DNA from: JBCAXA01 sp038534295
Lineage (GTDB): Bacteria; Pseudomonadota; Gammaproteobacteria; Steroidobacterales; Woeseiaceae
NCBI GenBank assembly: GCA_038534295.1
Contig: JBCAXA010000003.1
Span: 62,001 to 126,000, forward strand
Length of the DNA: 64,000 nt
Direction of reading: 5' to 3'
Notes under the pieces: model-generated
The model's input: only the letters and a program-made list of their open reading frames with translations
Told to the model about the DNA's origin: nothing
The model's database searches: none
Translations under genes and position numbers: made by a program
Shown: positions 9,002 to 16,941 of the stretch, piece after piece
How positions within the stretch are numbered: position 1 is the first letter of the stretch
How the letters are laid out: every line of letters starts with the position of its first letter

Positions 9002-9753
9002 TGCAAATTTCGGGATCGACGATCCTGATCACCGGGGGCGCGTCGGGTATCGGTCTCGAGGCGGCCCGAAGATTTGCCGGCAATGGTGCGCGCGTCATTG
9101 CCGTTGACCGGGACCGCGCAGCACTCGACGGCTTGCGCGGCGACGATAGCCTCGACGGGGTCGAATTTGTTTTAGCTGATATTGCGATCCCCGCGGATGT
9201 CGATGCGCTGTTCGAGCGACTCTACGACGATACGTCAGGTATCGATGCACTCGTCAATAACGCCGCGGTCCTACGCGACCAGACGCTCGTGTCGAAACTC
9301 GGAAAACGGCTCAAGAAACACTCCGTAGAGGACTGGCGAGGTACGCTCGATTCGAACCTAACCGGCACGTTTCTCGTTGCACGCGAGGCGGCTTCGCGTT
9401 GGATCGAGAACCGCCGCGGCGGTGTCATCGTCAATACGTCTTCGGTGGTACGAACCGGCAATCCGGGTCAGAGCGCTTACGCGGCGACGAAAGCGGCGGT
9501 CGATTCCCTCACAGTGACATGGGCGAAGGAACTTGCTCCGTACAAGATTCGTGTCGCCGCAATTGCTCACGGTTTTGCCGAAACTGGCATGACGGAGCGC
9601 ATTCCGCCGTACTTTCGCGAGCAAATCCGCCAGAACTCACTGGTGGGCCGCTATGCTGAGCCGGCTGAACTTGCGCACGGCATCGAGTTTATTCTCACCA
9701 ACGACTACTTCTCAGCAAGAATCCTGGAACTCGACGGCGGCATGCGGTTCTAG
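9001..9753 (+). CDS. SDR family oxidoreductase (FabG-like)
   Basis: 250 residues, classical short-chain dehydrogenase length. TGGASGIGLEAA at the N-terminus is the TGxxxGxG cofactor motif. NNAA near residue 84, the serine in VNTSSVV, and YAATKAA supply the structural Asn and the Ser-Tyr-Lys catalytic set. The C-terminal LELDGGMRF fits the family. Next to an ACP it is probably a beta-ketoacyl or hydroxyacyl thioester reductase. It shares one base with the ACP stop and therefore belongs to the same transcript. Confidence 0.9.
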   Translation: MQISGSTILITGGASGIGLEAARRFAGNGARVIAVDRDRAALDGLRGDDSLDGVEFVLADIAIPADVDALFERLYDDTSGIDALVNNAAVLRDQTLVSKLGKRLKKHSVEDWRGTLDSNLTGTFLVAREAASRWIENRRGGVIVNTSSVVRTGNPGQSAYAATKAAVDSLTVTWAKELAPYKIRVAAIAHGFAETGMTERIPPYFREQIRQNSLVGRYAEPAELAHGIEFILTNDYFSARILELDGGMRF

Positions 9754-9791
9754 CGCCGGCGGTGCCGGAGTGCCCAACGCGCACACGGGGT

Positions 9792-11423
9792 ATGTCGTCA
9801 CCTGAACAAAGGCAGGGCGAACAAACGCCGACTTCTATGCTTCTACAGGATCTCGTTCTAAAGACTGCGTCGCGAACTCCTGACCAGACGGCTCTGATCG
9901 AGCGCGACGATCGTATTAGCTACGCGCAGCTCGCCGCGCAGGTCCGGGAATTTGCGGATTTCCTACTCGAGTCCGGCTTGCAGCCCGGCGAGCGGGTGGG
10001 CGTGTACCTCAACAAGCAGATTGCGAGCGTTGTCTCGTTCTTCGGGACCGCTCTTGCCGGTTGCGTGATCGTACCGATCAACTCGCGTCTCAAAACGGTG
10101 CAAGTCGCACACATCCTGAACGATTGCGGCGTGCGCGTTCTGGTGTCGAGTTCTGCGCTCGTCGATGGGCTAGGTACGACATGGCATGCGGGTCCTGAGC
10201 TTGCTGCCGTTATCTCCATCGACGGCCCGCCAGCTAACCCAGCGTCGCAGCTCAACTGGTTCGACTGGGGTTCCCTGCCGGCAGCAACGGCGTCGGAGGT
10301 CCAACCTCACATCGTCGACGCGGACATCGCCGCCATCTTCTACACATCCGGCAGCACCGGACTGCCCAAAGGCGTAGTGCTGTCGCACAGGAACATCGTG
10401 GCCGGTGCACACAGCGTCGCTGAGTACCTCGAAAACGGTGCCGAAGACATCGTGCTGGCTGTACTGCCGCTGTCGTTCGACGCGGGATTCAGCCAACTAA
10501 CCACGATGTTTTCGACGGGCGGTACCGTCGTTTTGATGGATTACCTGTTGCCACAGGACGTTATAAGGGCCGTTGCCGAGTATGCCGTGACGGGGCTTGC
10601 CGGCGTCCCCACATTATGGAACCAACTCGCCGGCCTGGAGTGGCCTGCCGAAGCGGCAGCGTCGCTGCGTTACTACACGAACACCGGAGGCTCGATGCCG
10701 GGTGCCACACTCGCGGCGCTCCGCGAGAAATTACCTAAAGCGTCGCCCTACCTGATGTACGGCCTGACCGAGGCGTTTCGTTCGACATACCTGCCGCCGG
10801 CGGAGATCGATCGTCGCCCGACATCGATCGGCATTCCGATACCGAACGCCGATATTGCCGTCGTACGGCACGATGGTACGTTGTGCGAACCGAACGAGCA
10901 CGGCGAGCTCGTGCATCGCGGTGCGCTAGTGGCGCAGGGATACTGGAACAATGCCGAGGCCACCGCGGAACGATTTAAGCCATGGCCGTTCAGCGCGGCC
11001 GAGCGACAGGTCCCCGAGTTGGCCGTTTGGTCTGGCGATACGGTGTACCGCGACGCCGACGGGTTTTTGTATTTCGTTGCGCGATTCGACGAAATGATCA
11101 AGTCGTCCGGCTTTCGAATCAGTCCAACCGAAGTTGAGGCCTGCGTGCATCAATCCAGTCACGTCGAACAGTGTGCTGCATTCGGGGTGCCGCACGAGGA
11201 TCTCGGCCAGGCGGTCGTTGTTGTCTACCTGCCGAACGCAGACGGTGACGGGCGCAGCGAGGATATTCTGGCGCTTTGTCGCCGCGATTTGCCAGGCTAT
11301 ATGGTTCCGCGTCAGGTGATTGCCGCCGCGGCGATGCCGACCACGTCCAGCGGCAAGATCGACCGACGAGCACTGCGGGACGCGTACGCGAGTCTGTTTG
11401 TGGCGGAAGCGGCACCGTGCTGA
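9792..11423 (+). CDS. AMP-forming acyl-CoA ligase, exosortase A-associated type
   Basis: About 543 residues. FYTSGSTGLPKGVVLSH is the A3 motif, YLMYGLTEAFRST the A5 region, SGDTVYRDADGFL the A7, FDEMIKSSGFRISP the A8 hinge, and TSSGKIDRRAL carries the A10 lysine. The domain order and the immediate overlap with a group IV PLP decarboxylase match the ligase-decarboxylase pair described for exosortase A loci. ATG 9792 follows ACGGGG and is preferred over a GTG at 9762; MLLQDL at 9837 is also possible. It probably activates the carboxylate that the decarboxylase partner or the carrier then uses. Confidence 0.85.
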   Translation: MSSPEQRQGEQTPTSMLLQDLVLKTASRTPDQTALIERDDRISYAQLAAQVREFADFLLESGLQPGERVGVYLNKQIASVVSFFGTALAGCVIVPINSRLKTVQVAHILNDCGVRVLVSSSALVDGLGTTWHAGPELAAVISIDGPPANPASQLNWFDWGSLPAATASEVQPHIVDADIAAIFYTSGSTGLPKGVVLSHRNIVAGAHSVAEYLENGAEDIVLAVLPLSFDAGFSQLTTMFSTGGTVVLMDYLLPQDVIRAVAEYAVTGLAGVPTLWNQLAGLEWPAEAAASLRYYTNTGGSMPGATLAALREKLPKASPYLMYGLTEAFRSTYLPPAEIDRRPTSIGIPIPNADIAVVRHDGTLCEPNEHGELVHRGALVAQGYWNNAEATAERFKPWPFSAAERQVPELAVWSGDTVYRDADGFLYFVARFDEMIKSSGFRISPTEVEACVHQSSHVEQCAAFGVPHEDLGQAVVVVYLPNADGDGRSEDILALCRRDLPGYMVPRQVIAAAAMPTTSSGKIDRRALRDAYASLFVAEAAPC

Positions 11424-12643
11424 AACGCTCTCGCAGGCATGCGATTCTTGCGACCCTCGACTACGCGGACGGTGTCCTGCGCTGGGGTGGCATGTCGGTC
11501 GAGGCTATCGCTGCCGAGCTTGGTGAAACGCCGTTCTACGCGTATTCGCGTGCGATGATCGATCAACGAATCGCTGCGTTACGCAGCGCCATGCCGCAGG
11601 AAATGTCGTTGCATTACGCGGTTAAAGCAAACCCGTTGCCAGACGTTGTCCGTCACCTACTGCAAAGCGTCGACGGACTGGATGTCGCATCGGCGGGCGA
11701 GTTGCAGACGGCGCTGAGCGCCGGCGCCGACCCTTCGGGCATCAGCTTTGCCGGGCCAGGCAAGTCCGGCACCGAGCTGGCGCTCGCCGTTGAGCACGGC
11801 GTGACGGTGTCCGTCGAGTCCGAGCGTGAAATCGCACGCCTCGGCGAGATCGCGGAGGGCCTTGGCAGAACCGCCAATGCGGTCATTCGTATCAATCCGG
11901 CCTTCGAAGTTCGCAACTCCGGCATGAAAATGGGTGGCCGGCCGTCGCAGTTCGGCATCGATGCAGAGCGGACGGTCGATGCCATGTCATTGCTGGATGA
12001 ACGATTCCGGTTTCGCGGCTTTCACATCTATGCCGGTTCGCAAACTCTGCGCGCCGCCTCGATCTGCGATTCGCTCGAGCAGTCGACCGATTTGATTCTC
12101 GAACTCGCTGCTGCCGGCGGTCGTCCGATCGATTATGTCAACGTCGGCGGCGGGCTCGGCCTACCCTATACGGCTGCCGACGTGCCGCTGGAGATCGCCG
12201 ATCTCGAAGACGCATTCCGACGCACGACAAGGCGCCTCCGCGATGCCCTTGGCGACGTCGAGGTCGTCATGGAACTCGGTCGCTACCTGGTCGGCGAAGC
12301 GGGCATTTATGTCAGCCGGGTGCTCGACATCAAACAATCGCGCGGCGAGACCTTTGTCGTGACCGATGGCGGCCTGCACCACCACCTCGCGGCGTCGGGC
12401 AACTTTGGCCAAGTCATCCGCAGAAACTATCCCGTGGCCGCTGTTAGGCAATCGCCAGATCGACATACGGTGACGGTCGTCGGGCGACTGTGCACGCCAC
12501 TGGACGTGATCGCCGACGCAGTCAGTCTGGACCAGCTTGAGGTAGGCTCACTGATTGCCGTGCTGGCGTCCGGTGCCTACGGTCGCAGTGCGAGCCCGGG
12601 CGGGTTCCTGTCCCACCCGGCGTGTCTGGAAACGCTGGTCTAA
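11417..12643 (+). CDS. PLP-dependent group IV decarboxylase, exosortase A system-associated
   Basis: 408 residues from a GTG at 11417 that overlaps the ligase stop. The lysine that binds PLP is in LHYAVKANPLPDVV near residue 60. The glycine-rich phosphate loop is VNVGGGLG, and GRLCTPLDV has the cysteine-containing active-site segment of diaminopimelate/ornithine decarboxylases. The family removes CO2 from D- or L-amino acids to give an amine. The neighbours suggest that the amine is built into, or attached to, the polysaccharide or a lipid carrier. It is the last gene of the operon that begins at 3824. Confidence 0.87.
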   Translation: MLKRSRRHAILATLDYADGVLRWGGMSVEAIAAELGETPFYAYSRAMIDQRIAALRSAMPQEMSLHYAVKANPLPDVVRHLLQSVDGLDVASAGELQTALSAGADPSGISFAGPGKSGTELALAVEHGVTVSVESEREIARLGEIAEGLGRTANAVIRINPAFEVRNSGMKMGGRPSQFGIDAERTVDAMSLLDERFRFRGFHIYAGSQTLRAASICDSLEQSTDLILELAAAGGRPIDYVNVGGGLGLPYTAADVPLEIADLEDAFRRTTRRLRDALGDVEVVMELGRYLVGEAGIYVSRVLDIKQSRGETFVVTDGGLHHHLAASGNFGQVIRRNYPVAAVRQSPDRHTVTVVGRLCTPLDVIADAVSLDQLEVGSLIAVLASGAYGRSASPGGFLSHPACLETLV

Positions 12644-12740
12644 TGCCAAATTGGATCGGCAAAGAGGGTAAACAGGATCGTGGCCAAGAGATCATGTACG
12701 CGAGGTCAATCTTGGCGATGGTCTTTCGTTTCTTTGAGCG

Positions 12741-12758
12741 GTCACCATAATCGGTGAC
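12741..12758. promoter_or_regulatory. Perfect inverted repeat upstream of transglutaminase-like gene
   Basis: GTCACC-ATAATC-GGTGAC: 6-base arms around a 6-base spacer, about 33 bases upstream of the ATG at 12792, in the only non-overlapping gap between the long operon and the next genes. No T-run follows, so an operator is more likely than a terminator. The binding protein is unknown. Confidence 0.35.
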
Positions 12759-12791
12759 TCCACGCGCTGCGCTGGTTCGAAAATCGCCGAA

Positions 12792-13628
12792 ATGTCCACT
12801 CGAGTGTCTCGACTTATCCGCCTCATCGCTGCTGTTGGCACGATTCTCGGCGCTCTTTTGCTAGCGCTGAATCTGGCAGGCTGGTGGGTGCCGATGCGCG
12901 CCGTGGAAATCGACGGCTACGTCGATTTCGCGGGCGAGCCCACGCGGACGCTGACGGAGTCGTTGCAAAGGCTAGACGCGCTGCGGCAAGAGTCGCCCGA
13001 CCGCATTCAACTCGTTACCCAAGCCACCAGGATCTTCCACGACGGCATAGCGCACGTCGCTCCCGCTGACGTGCGCGCCAACGGCTTTGCGCACTACGGG
13101 ATGCGCGTACCGCTGACCGAGAACTGGGTGCTGTATGCCCTTAGTTATGTAAAGCCGTCGACATACATGGATTACGAGTTTTGCAGCTACGAGCGGGCAC
13201 TCGAGCGGGGCACAGGCCGGTGCGGCCAACAGTCGCTGGCGCTGGTATCGTTCTTGTCTGAGCAGGGCATCCCAACTGGTTTCGTTGCGCTGGAAGGGCA
13301 TGCCATCGCCACCGCCGAAGTCGAGGATGACACTTGGTACCTGCTCGATCCCGACTACGGCGGCGTCATCCCTTATGACATCGCCCAGGCTGAGAAAAAC
13401 CCGGCCGCTGTCCTAAGTTACTACTGGAGTGATGCGGCACAGCAGAACCGGATCGACGCGACGTACGAACCGGAAAACGAGGTTCGCTACGGCGGTCCCG
13501 AGGCTCGTTACGCTCGAGCGTGTCCGATTGAAACGCTTGCTTACGTATTCAAGTGGGCCATGCCGCTGCTTTTGATCTTGCTATGGCCGGCATCGCTTCT
13601 GCTGCCCGGTCCGCGCCGGAGTGCCTGA
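12792..13628 (+). CDS. Membrane-anchored transglutaminase-like cysteine peptidase-fold protein
   Basis: 278 residues. There is a transmembrane segment at about 13-32 and another at the C-terminus (about 253-272), with the middle presumably periplasmic. The catalytic triad of the transglutaminase-like fold is present in order: Cys in GTGRCGQQSLALVSFL, His in ALEGHAIATAEV and Asp in WYLLDPDYGG. Bacterial members act as amidases, peptidases or crosslinkers; the reaction here is unknown. A second protein with the same plan lies at 14609, on the other side of a deacetylase gene. Two bases separate its stop from the next GTG. Confidence 0.82.
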   Translation: MSTRVSRLIRLIAAVGTILGALLLALNLAGWWVPMRAVEIDGYVDFAGEPTRTLTESLQRLDALRQESPDRIQLVTQATRIFHDGIAHVAPADVRANGFAHYGMRVPLTENWVLYALSYVKPSTYMDYEFCSYERALERGTGRCGQQSLALVSFLSEQGIPTGFVALEGHAIATAEVEDDTWYLLDPDYGGVIPYDIAQAEKNPAAVLSYYWSDAAQQNRIDATYEPENEVRYGGPEARYARACPIETLAYVFKWAMPLLLILLWPASLLLPGPRRSA

Positions 13629-13630
13629 TT

Positions 13631-14584
13631 GTGTCCTTTCTGATTCGCTCTGCGCTGAGTATGCTGTCACCGGCCGGGCCTCGCGCCCGGCTAATGGTGT
13701 TCCCGTACCATCGCATCGTCGAAGCGCCTGACCCGCTGACACCTGGCTCATCGACCGCCGAGCGCTTCGAGAATCACCTGCGCTGGTTGTCACAGTATTG
13801 CCACCCGCTGCCGTTGTCCGAAGCCGTTCGGCGCCTTGAGTCAGGGTCCTTACCGTCTCGCGCCGTAGCGTTGACCTTCGATGACGGCTACGAGAACAAT
13901 CTGAGCGTGGCGGCGCCGCTTTTGAAGAAGCATGGCGTGCCGGCGACGCTGTTCCTCGCAATCGATGCACTCGAACGCGGGATCATGTGGAACGACATCA
14001 TCATCGAGGCCGTGCGCAAGGCCGACGGCACGCTCGATGCCCGCGACTGTGGGCTCGGCAGCCTCGACGTTACCGACGAGAACCGCCTAGACGTTTCGAA
14101 ACAACTCATCGCCAAGGTCCAATATCTGCCGATCGCCGATCGCATGGCTGCCGCCGAGGCACTATACGCGACCGCGTCAAGCGTGCCGCCGGCGCGCCAG
14201 ATGCTCAAGCCCGAGCAGATTCCGGAACTTGCCGAGTATGGCATCGAGGTCGGTGCCCATACCGTCAATCATCCGATTTTGAAGACACTCAATGACGCCG
14301 AAGCACGGCGCGAGATCGCCGACAGCCGCGACTGGATCGAGAGCATAATCGGCACCCGACCAACGCTGTTCGCATATCCTAACGGTAAGCGCGACTTCGA
14401 CTACGACGGTCGCGAGATGGAAATCGTCGAGTCGCTGGGGTTCGACGCCGCTGTTGCCGCCAACTGGGGCTGCGCGGCGCCCGGCACTTCACTCTATGAG
14501 CTGCCACGCTTCAAGCCTTGGGAAAAAGACGAGCGCGGTTTTGCAACGCGCCTTTGCAAGACGGTGGCGAGAACGTATGCGTAA
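13631..14584 (+). CDS. Polysaccharide deacetylase family protein (NodB domain)
   Basis: 317 residues from GTG 13631; a longer reading into the preceding gene has no support. ALTFDDGYENN holds the NodB motif 1 aspartates, IEVGAHTVNHP the metal-binding His-x-x-x-His, and PTLFAYPNGKRD motif 3. The enzyme removes N- or O-acetyl groups from polysaccharide, using a divalent metal. Deacetylases are a normal part of exosortase-associated EPS loci. It is sandwiched between two transglutaminase-like membrane proteins, and all three are within 25 bases of each other. Confidence 0.88.
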   Translation: MSFLIRSALSMLSPAGPRARLMVFPYHRIVEAPDPLTPGSSTAERFENHLRWLSQYCHPLPLSEAVRRLESGSLPSRAVALTFDDGYENNLSVAAPLLKKHGVPATLFLAIDALERGIMWNDIIIEAVRKADGTLDARDCGLGSLDVTDENRLDVSKQLIAKVQYLPIADRMAAAEALYATASSVPPARQMLKPEQIPELAEYGIEVGAHTVNHPILKTLNDAEARREIADSRDWIESIIGTRPTLFAYPNGKRDFDYDGREMEIVESLGFDAAVAANWGCAAPGTSLYELPRFKPWEKDERGFATRLCKTVARTYA

Positions 14585-14608
14585 TTCGTGCCACCCGAGG
14601 GACCACCA

Positions 14609-15601
14609 ATGCGCTTGCTGAGGAGCAAGGCGGCCGTCGCTGTCAGCGTCGTTTTGCTGCTTACCGTCCTCGCCTTCCTAGCGTCGCTGTTGACGCCGAC
14701 CGTTGAACTGACACGTTTTCGAAATTCCTTGCTGGCAGAGCTGGGTACGCCAGCAGATTTCAACTGGACGCCGGAAAACTTGCCCGTCGGCTACCGCGCG
14801 GAAACGCTCGATGCGCCGGCACCAATTCGAGACGGTGCCGCATCGGTGCAAGATTTCGAAACGACCGTCGATAAGATGACCGGCCTGGTCGGGCACCTTA
14901 GAAGCAAACCTAAAAAACGCGGTCCAATCAAATCCGACACGCTGACCACCTATCGGATCATCCGTACCGAAGGTCGCGGCTATTGCGCCGACTACACGCA
15001 GGTTTTCAACGCATTGGCGCACGGCGCCAAATTACCGGTACGTGAGTGGGGGATGTCGTTCGATCGCTTCGGTGGCGACGGCCACGCCTTCAGCGAGGTC
15101 TACGACGCGCTGTCGGGCAACTGGGTCTTCGTCGATCCGATGCACGGATTTTTTGTGAGGTCAGCGGCGACCGGGCAACCACTTTCCGTGCTTGAGTTTC
15201 GCGCGCAGCTAACGCGACCCGAGGGCTTCGACGAACTCGAATTCGTGCCGATCGACGATGCGTTTATGTTCGATTCTGCTCGCAAAGCCTATGACTACTA
15301 TCGCGACGGGGCCGATCAGTTCTTTCTGTGGTTTGGCAACGACGTCTTTTCGTACGATGCGCACGGCGTGGTCCAGACGTTCGGATTTTCGCGATCCGTC
15401 GAGCAGCTCGCAGCCATCATCGTCGGCGTCCACCCGAAAATCCGCGTACTCGGAACGGCAACGAATGGTGTCGAAATCGAGTCGCTGATGGCGCTGCGCA
15501 ATACGGTCCTCAGCCTAGTTGGCTTGGCAGCACTGCTTGGCTGCATTGTTTTTGCGCAAGTCTTGATGCTGGCGTTCGGACGACGACGCAGCAGATCTTA
15601 G
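14609..15601 (+). CDS. Second transglutaminase-like membrane protein
   Basis: 330 residues from ATG 14609, preceded by GAGGGA. A transmembrane helix lies at about residues 6-27 and another near the C-terminus (VLSLVGLAALLGCIVFAQVLML). Between them the transglutaminase-like triad is intact: Cys in GRGYCADYTQVF, His in GGDGHAFSEVY and Asp in WVFVDPMHG. The architecture is the same as the protein at 12792 although overall identity looks low. Probably both work on the same envelope polymer. It converges with the lyase gene on the other strand. Confidence 0.8.
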   Translation: MRLLRSKAAVAVSVVLLLTVLAFLASLLTPTVELTRFRNSLLAELGTPADFNWTPENLPVGYRAETLDAPAPIRDGAASVQDFETTVDKMTGLVGHLRSKPKKRGPIKSDTLTTYRIIRTEGRGYCADYTQVFNALAHGAKLPVREWGMSFDRFGGDGHAFSEVYDALSGNWVFVDPMHGFFVRSAATGQPLSVLEFRAQLTRPEGFDELEFVPIDDAFMFDSARKAYDYYRDGADQFFLWFGNDVFSYDAHGVVQTFGFSRSVEQLAAIIVGVHPKIRVLGTATNGVEIESLMALRNTVLSLVGLAALLGCIVFAQVLMLAFGRRRSRS

Positions 15602-15622
15602 CCGCGCGCTCCGTCGGCGCCA

Positions 15623-16396
15623 TCAACCACCGTTGCTGATTGATACGCGATCGATGTAGATCGTCTGCTTGGCGACGGGGTGATAAATGCCGAGTTTCAA
15701 ATAGACGCCACGAAAGTCGTTGTAGGCGTTGGCACCGCGGTGCTGAAACACCATATCGTCATCCATCCATACCTCCGTGAGCCCGTTGTCTTGATAGGAC
15801 CAGACCACCCGGAACGTCCAGTCGATCCAGCGGCCCGTCTCAACAGGCCCGATAAAGTGCCATTTGTTGGCAATGATCCGTCTTTCGGACTTGAGATTGG
15901 GGTCGGCGCCGTACGTTATACCCCAGCGGTTGTTGTGAATCCTGAGCGCCAGCGGCGGTCCGCGGCCCCCTTCCTTTTGCGGCAGTCGATCCGGGGACGA
16001 ATGCCATTGCAAGACGATGGTGTTGTCACCGAGGTCGTCCGAGAACTCGGGGTTCCCGAGATCGTCGACGAAAACGCTGACCCGGTACCAGCGCTCCTCG
16101 TCAAACGGCTCACGTACGAACATCGACAAGGCTGACGAGCGGGTTCGCGGCACGACTTCGCAGCGCTTGCCGGTTGGCGCGACGATCTTCAGCGCGCGCG
16201 GTCCGTCCCGCACGTGTTCGTTGTCTGGCAGCATCACGCAACGCTCGGCGGCATCGATCTGCCAGCGCTCTTCACTGATGTTGGCGGCGTCGAAGCCGTC
16301 GGCGAACTCGGGTGACGGACTCGCGGCGACAAACACGGCGGCACCGGCCGCGGTGGCGATGATCAGTATCGCGAGGACGATCAGGGCACGGCGCAT
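15623..16396 (-). CDS. Heparin-lyase-like polysaccharide lyase family protein
   Basis: 257 residues with an N-terminal signal or anchor (MRRALIVLAILIIATAAGAAVFV). The mature part resembles the jelly-roll polysaccharide lyase family of heparin lyase I type: FADGFDAANISEERWQ, ERWYRVSVFVDDL, IVLQWHSSPD, and WIDWTFRVVWS with GLTEVWMDDDMV and GVYLKLGIYH. Members cleave uronic-acid-containing, often sulfated, glycans by beta-elimination. It points toward the transglutaminase-like gene and away from the sulfotransferase. Its role may be trimming or turnover of the locus polysaccharide. Confidence 0.75.
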   Translation of the reverse strand: MRRALIVLAILIIATAAGAAVFVAASPSPEFADGFDAANISEERWQIDAAERCVMLPDNEHVRDGPRALKIVAPTGKRCEVVPRTRSSALSMFVREPFDEERWYRVSVFVDDLGNPEFSDDLGDNTIVLQWHSSPDRLPQKEGGRGPPLALRIHNNRWGITYGADPNLKSERRIIANKWHFIGPVETGRWIDWTFRVVWSYQDNGLTEVWMDDDMVFQHRGANAYNDFRGVYLKLGIYHPVAKQTIYIDRVSISNGG

Positions 16397-16443
16397 GAGC
16401 AGGTAAATCCGTCTATTTTTGCTGCGGCGTCAATCGGCCGACA

Positions 16444-16459
16444 GGGCACGCCCGTTGCT
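16444..16459 (+). promoter_or_regulatory. Candidate sigma-54 (RpoN) promoter
   Basis: GGGCACGCCCGTTGCT matches the -24/-12 consensus TGGCACG-N4-TTGCW at every position except the first T. It points toward the sulfotransferase pseudogene and the intact sulfotransferase. Exosortase-type loci are often under RpoN-dependent PrsK/PrsR control, which makes the match plausible. No experiment supports it, and the promoter is about 480 bases from the intact start codon. Confidence 0.4.
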
Positions 16460-16559
16460 GGCAAGGCCGCCACGAGTCTCGGGAGCGCCGCATGGCGCGG
16501 GCAGAGCGCCGCAGAATCGATGCCGCAACGCCAGTCTGGCGGCCACCATCTAGTAACCC

Positions 16560-16862
16560 GAGTCGCGTCCCGTAGGCAATCATCACCATTGCGTCCTGTC
16601 TTTATCGTCGGCGGCGTCAGATCGAGAGCAACAGTAGGCGTTTCTTCAGCCGCTGTCGTCCCGTGGCTTCGCAATTCTACCGTCGATTCGCCCAAGGATT
16701 CGGCTGGCAGCGCCCGCTGGTGACGCGTGCAACACGCCCCGATGAGCCGTTGCACCGTCCGTGGTCCTCGCAATCGGATCTCGATGCAGTCGTCTCGGGT
16801 CTCTCGTCTCGAGCCGACACCACGCCGATAGCGGGCCACAGATCACCAGATTGTCGGCCGTG
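16560..16862 (+). pseudogene. Decayed sulfotransferase gene fragment
   Basis: A 5' fragment that parallels the start of the intact sulfotransferase downstream. In one frame RPVFIVGGVRSRAT (about 16591-16632) matches RPVFVVGSPRSGTT. In another frame SQFYRRFAQGFGWQR (about 16669-16713) matches SQFYSRFGPSFGWMR. The frame change, the loss of the PAPS-loop glycine and Thr-Thr, and the shortened spacing show decay. Nothing resembling the central or C-terminal part of the enzyme follows. It looks like a tandem duplicate that has been truncated and frameshifted. Confidence 0.65.
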
Positions 16863-16941
16863 ACCGGTTAGACTGTGCCGTGGCCGACGCAGCATGCGCG
16901 GTCTCCTCTATCAACCGAGACGCTTCCGAGCCAGCCGCAGT

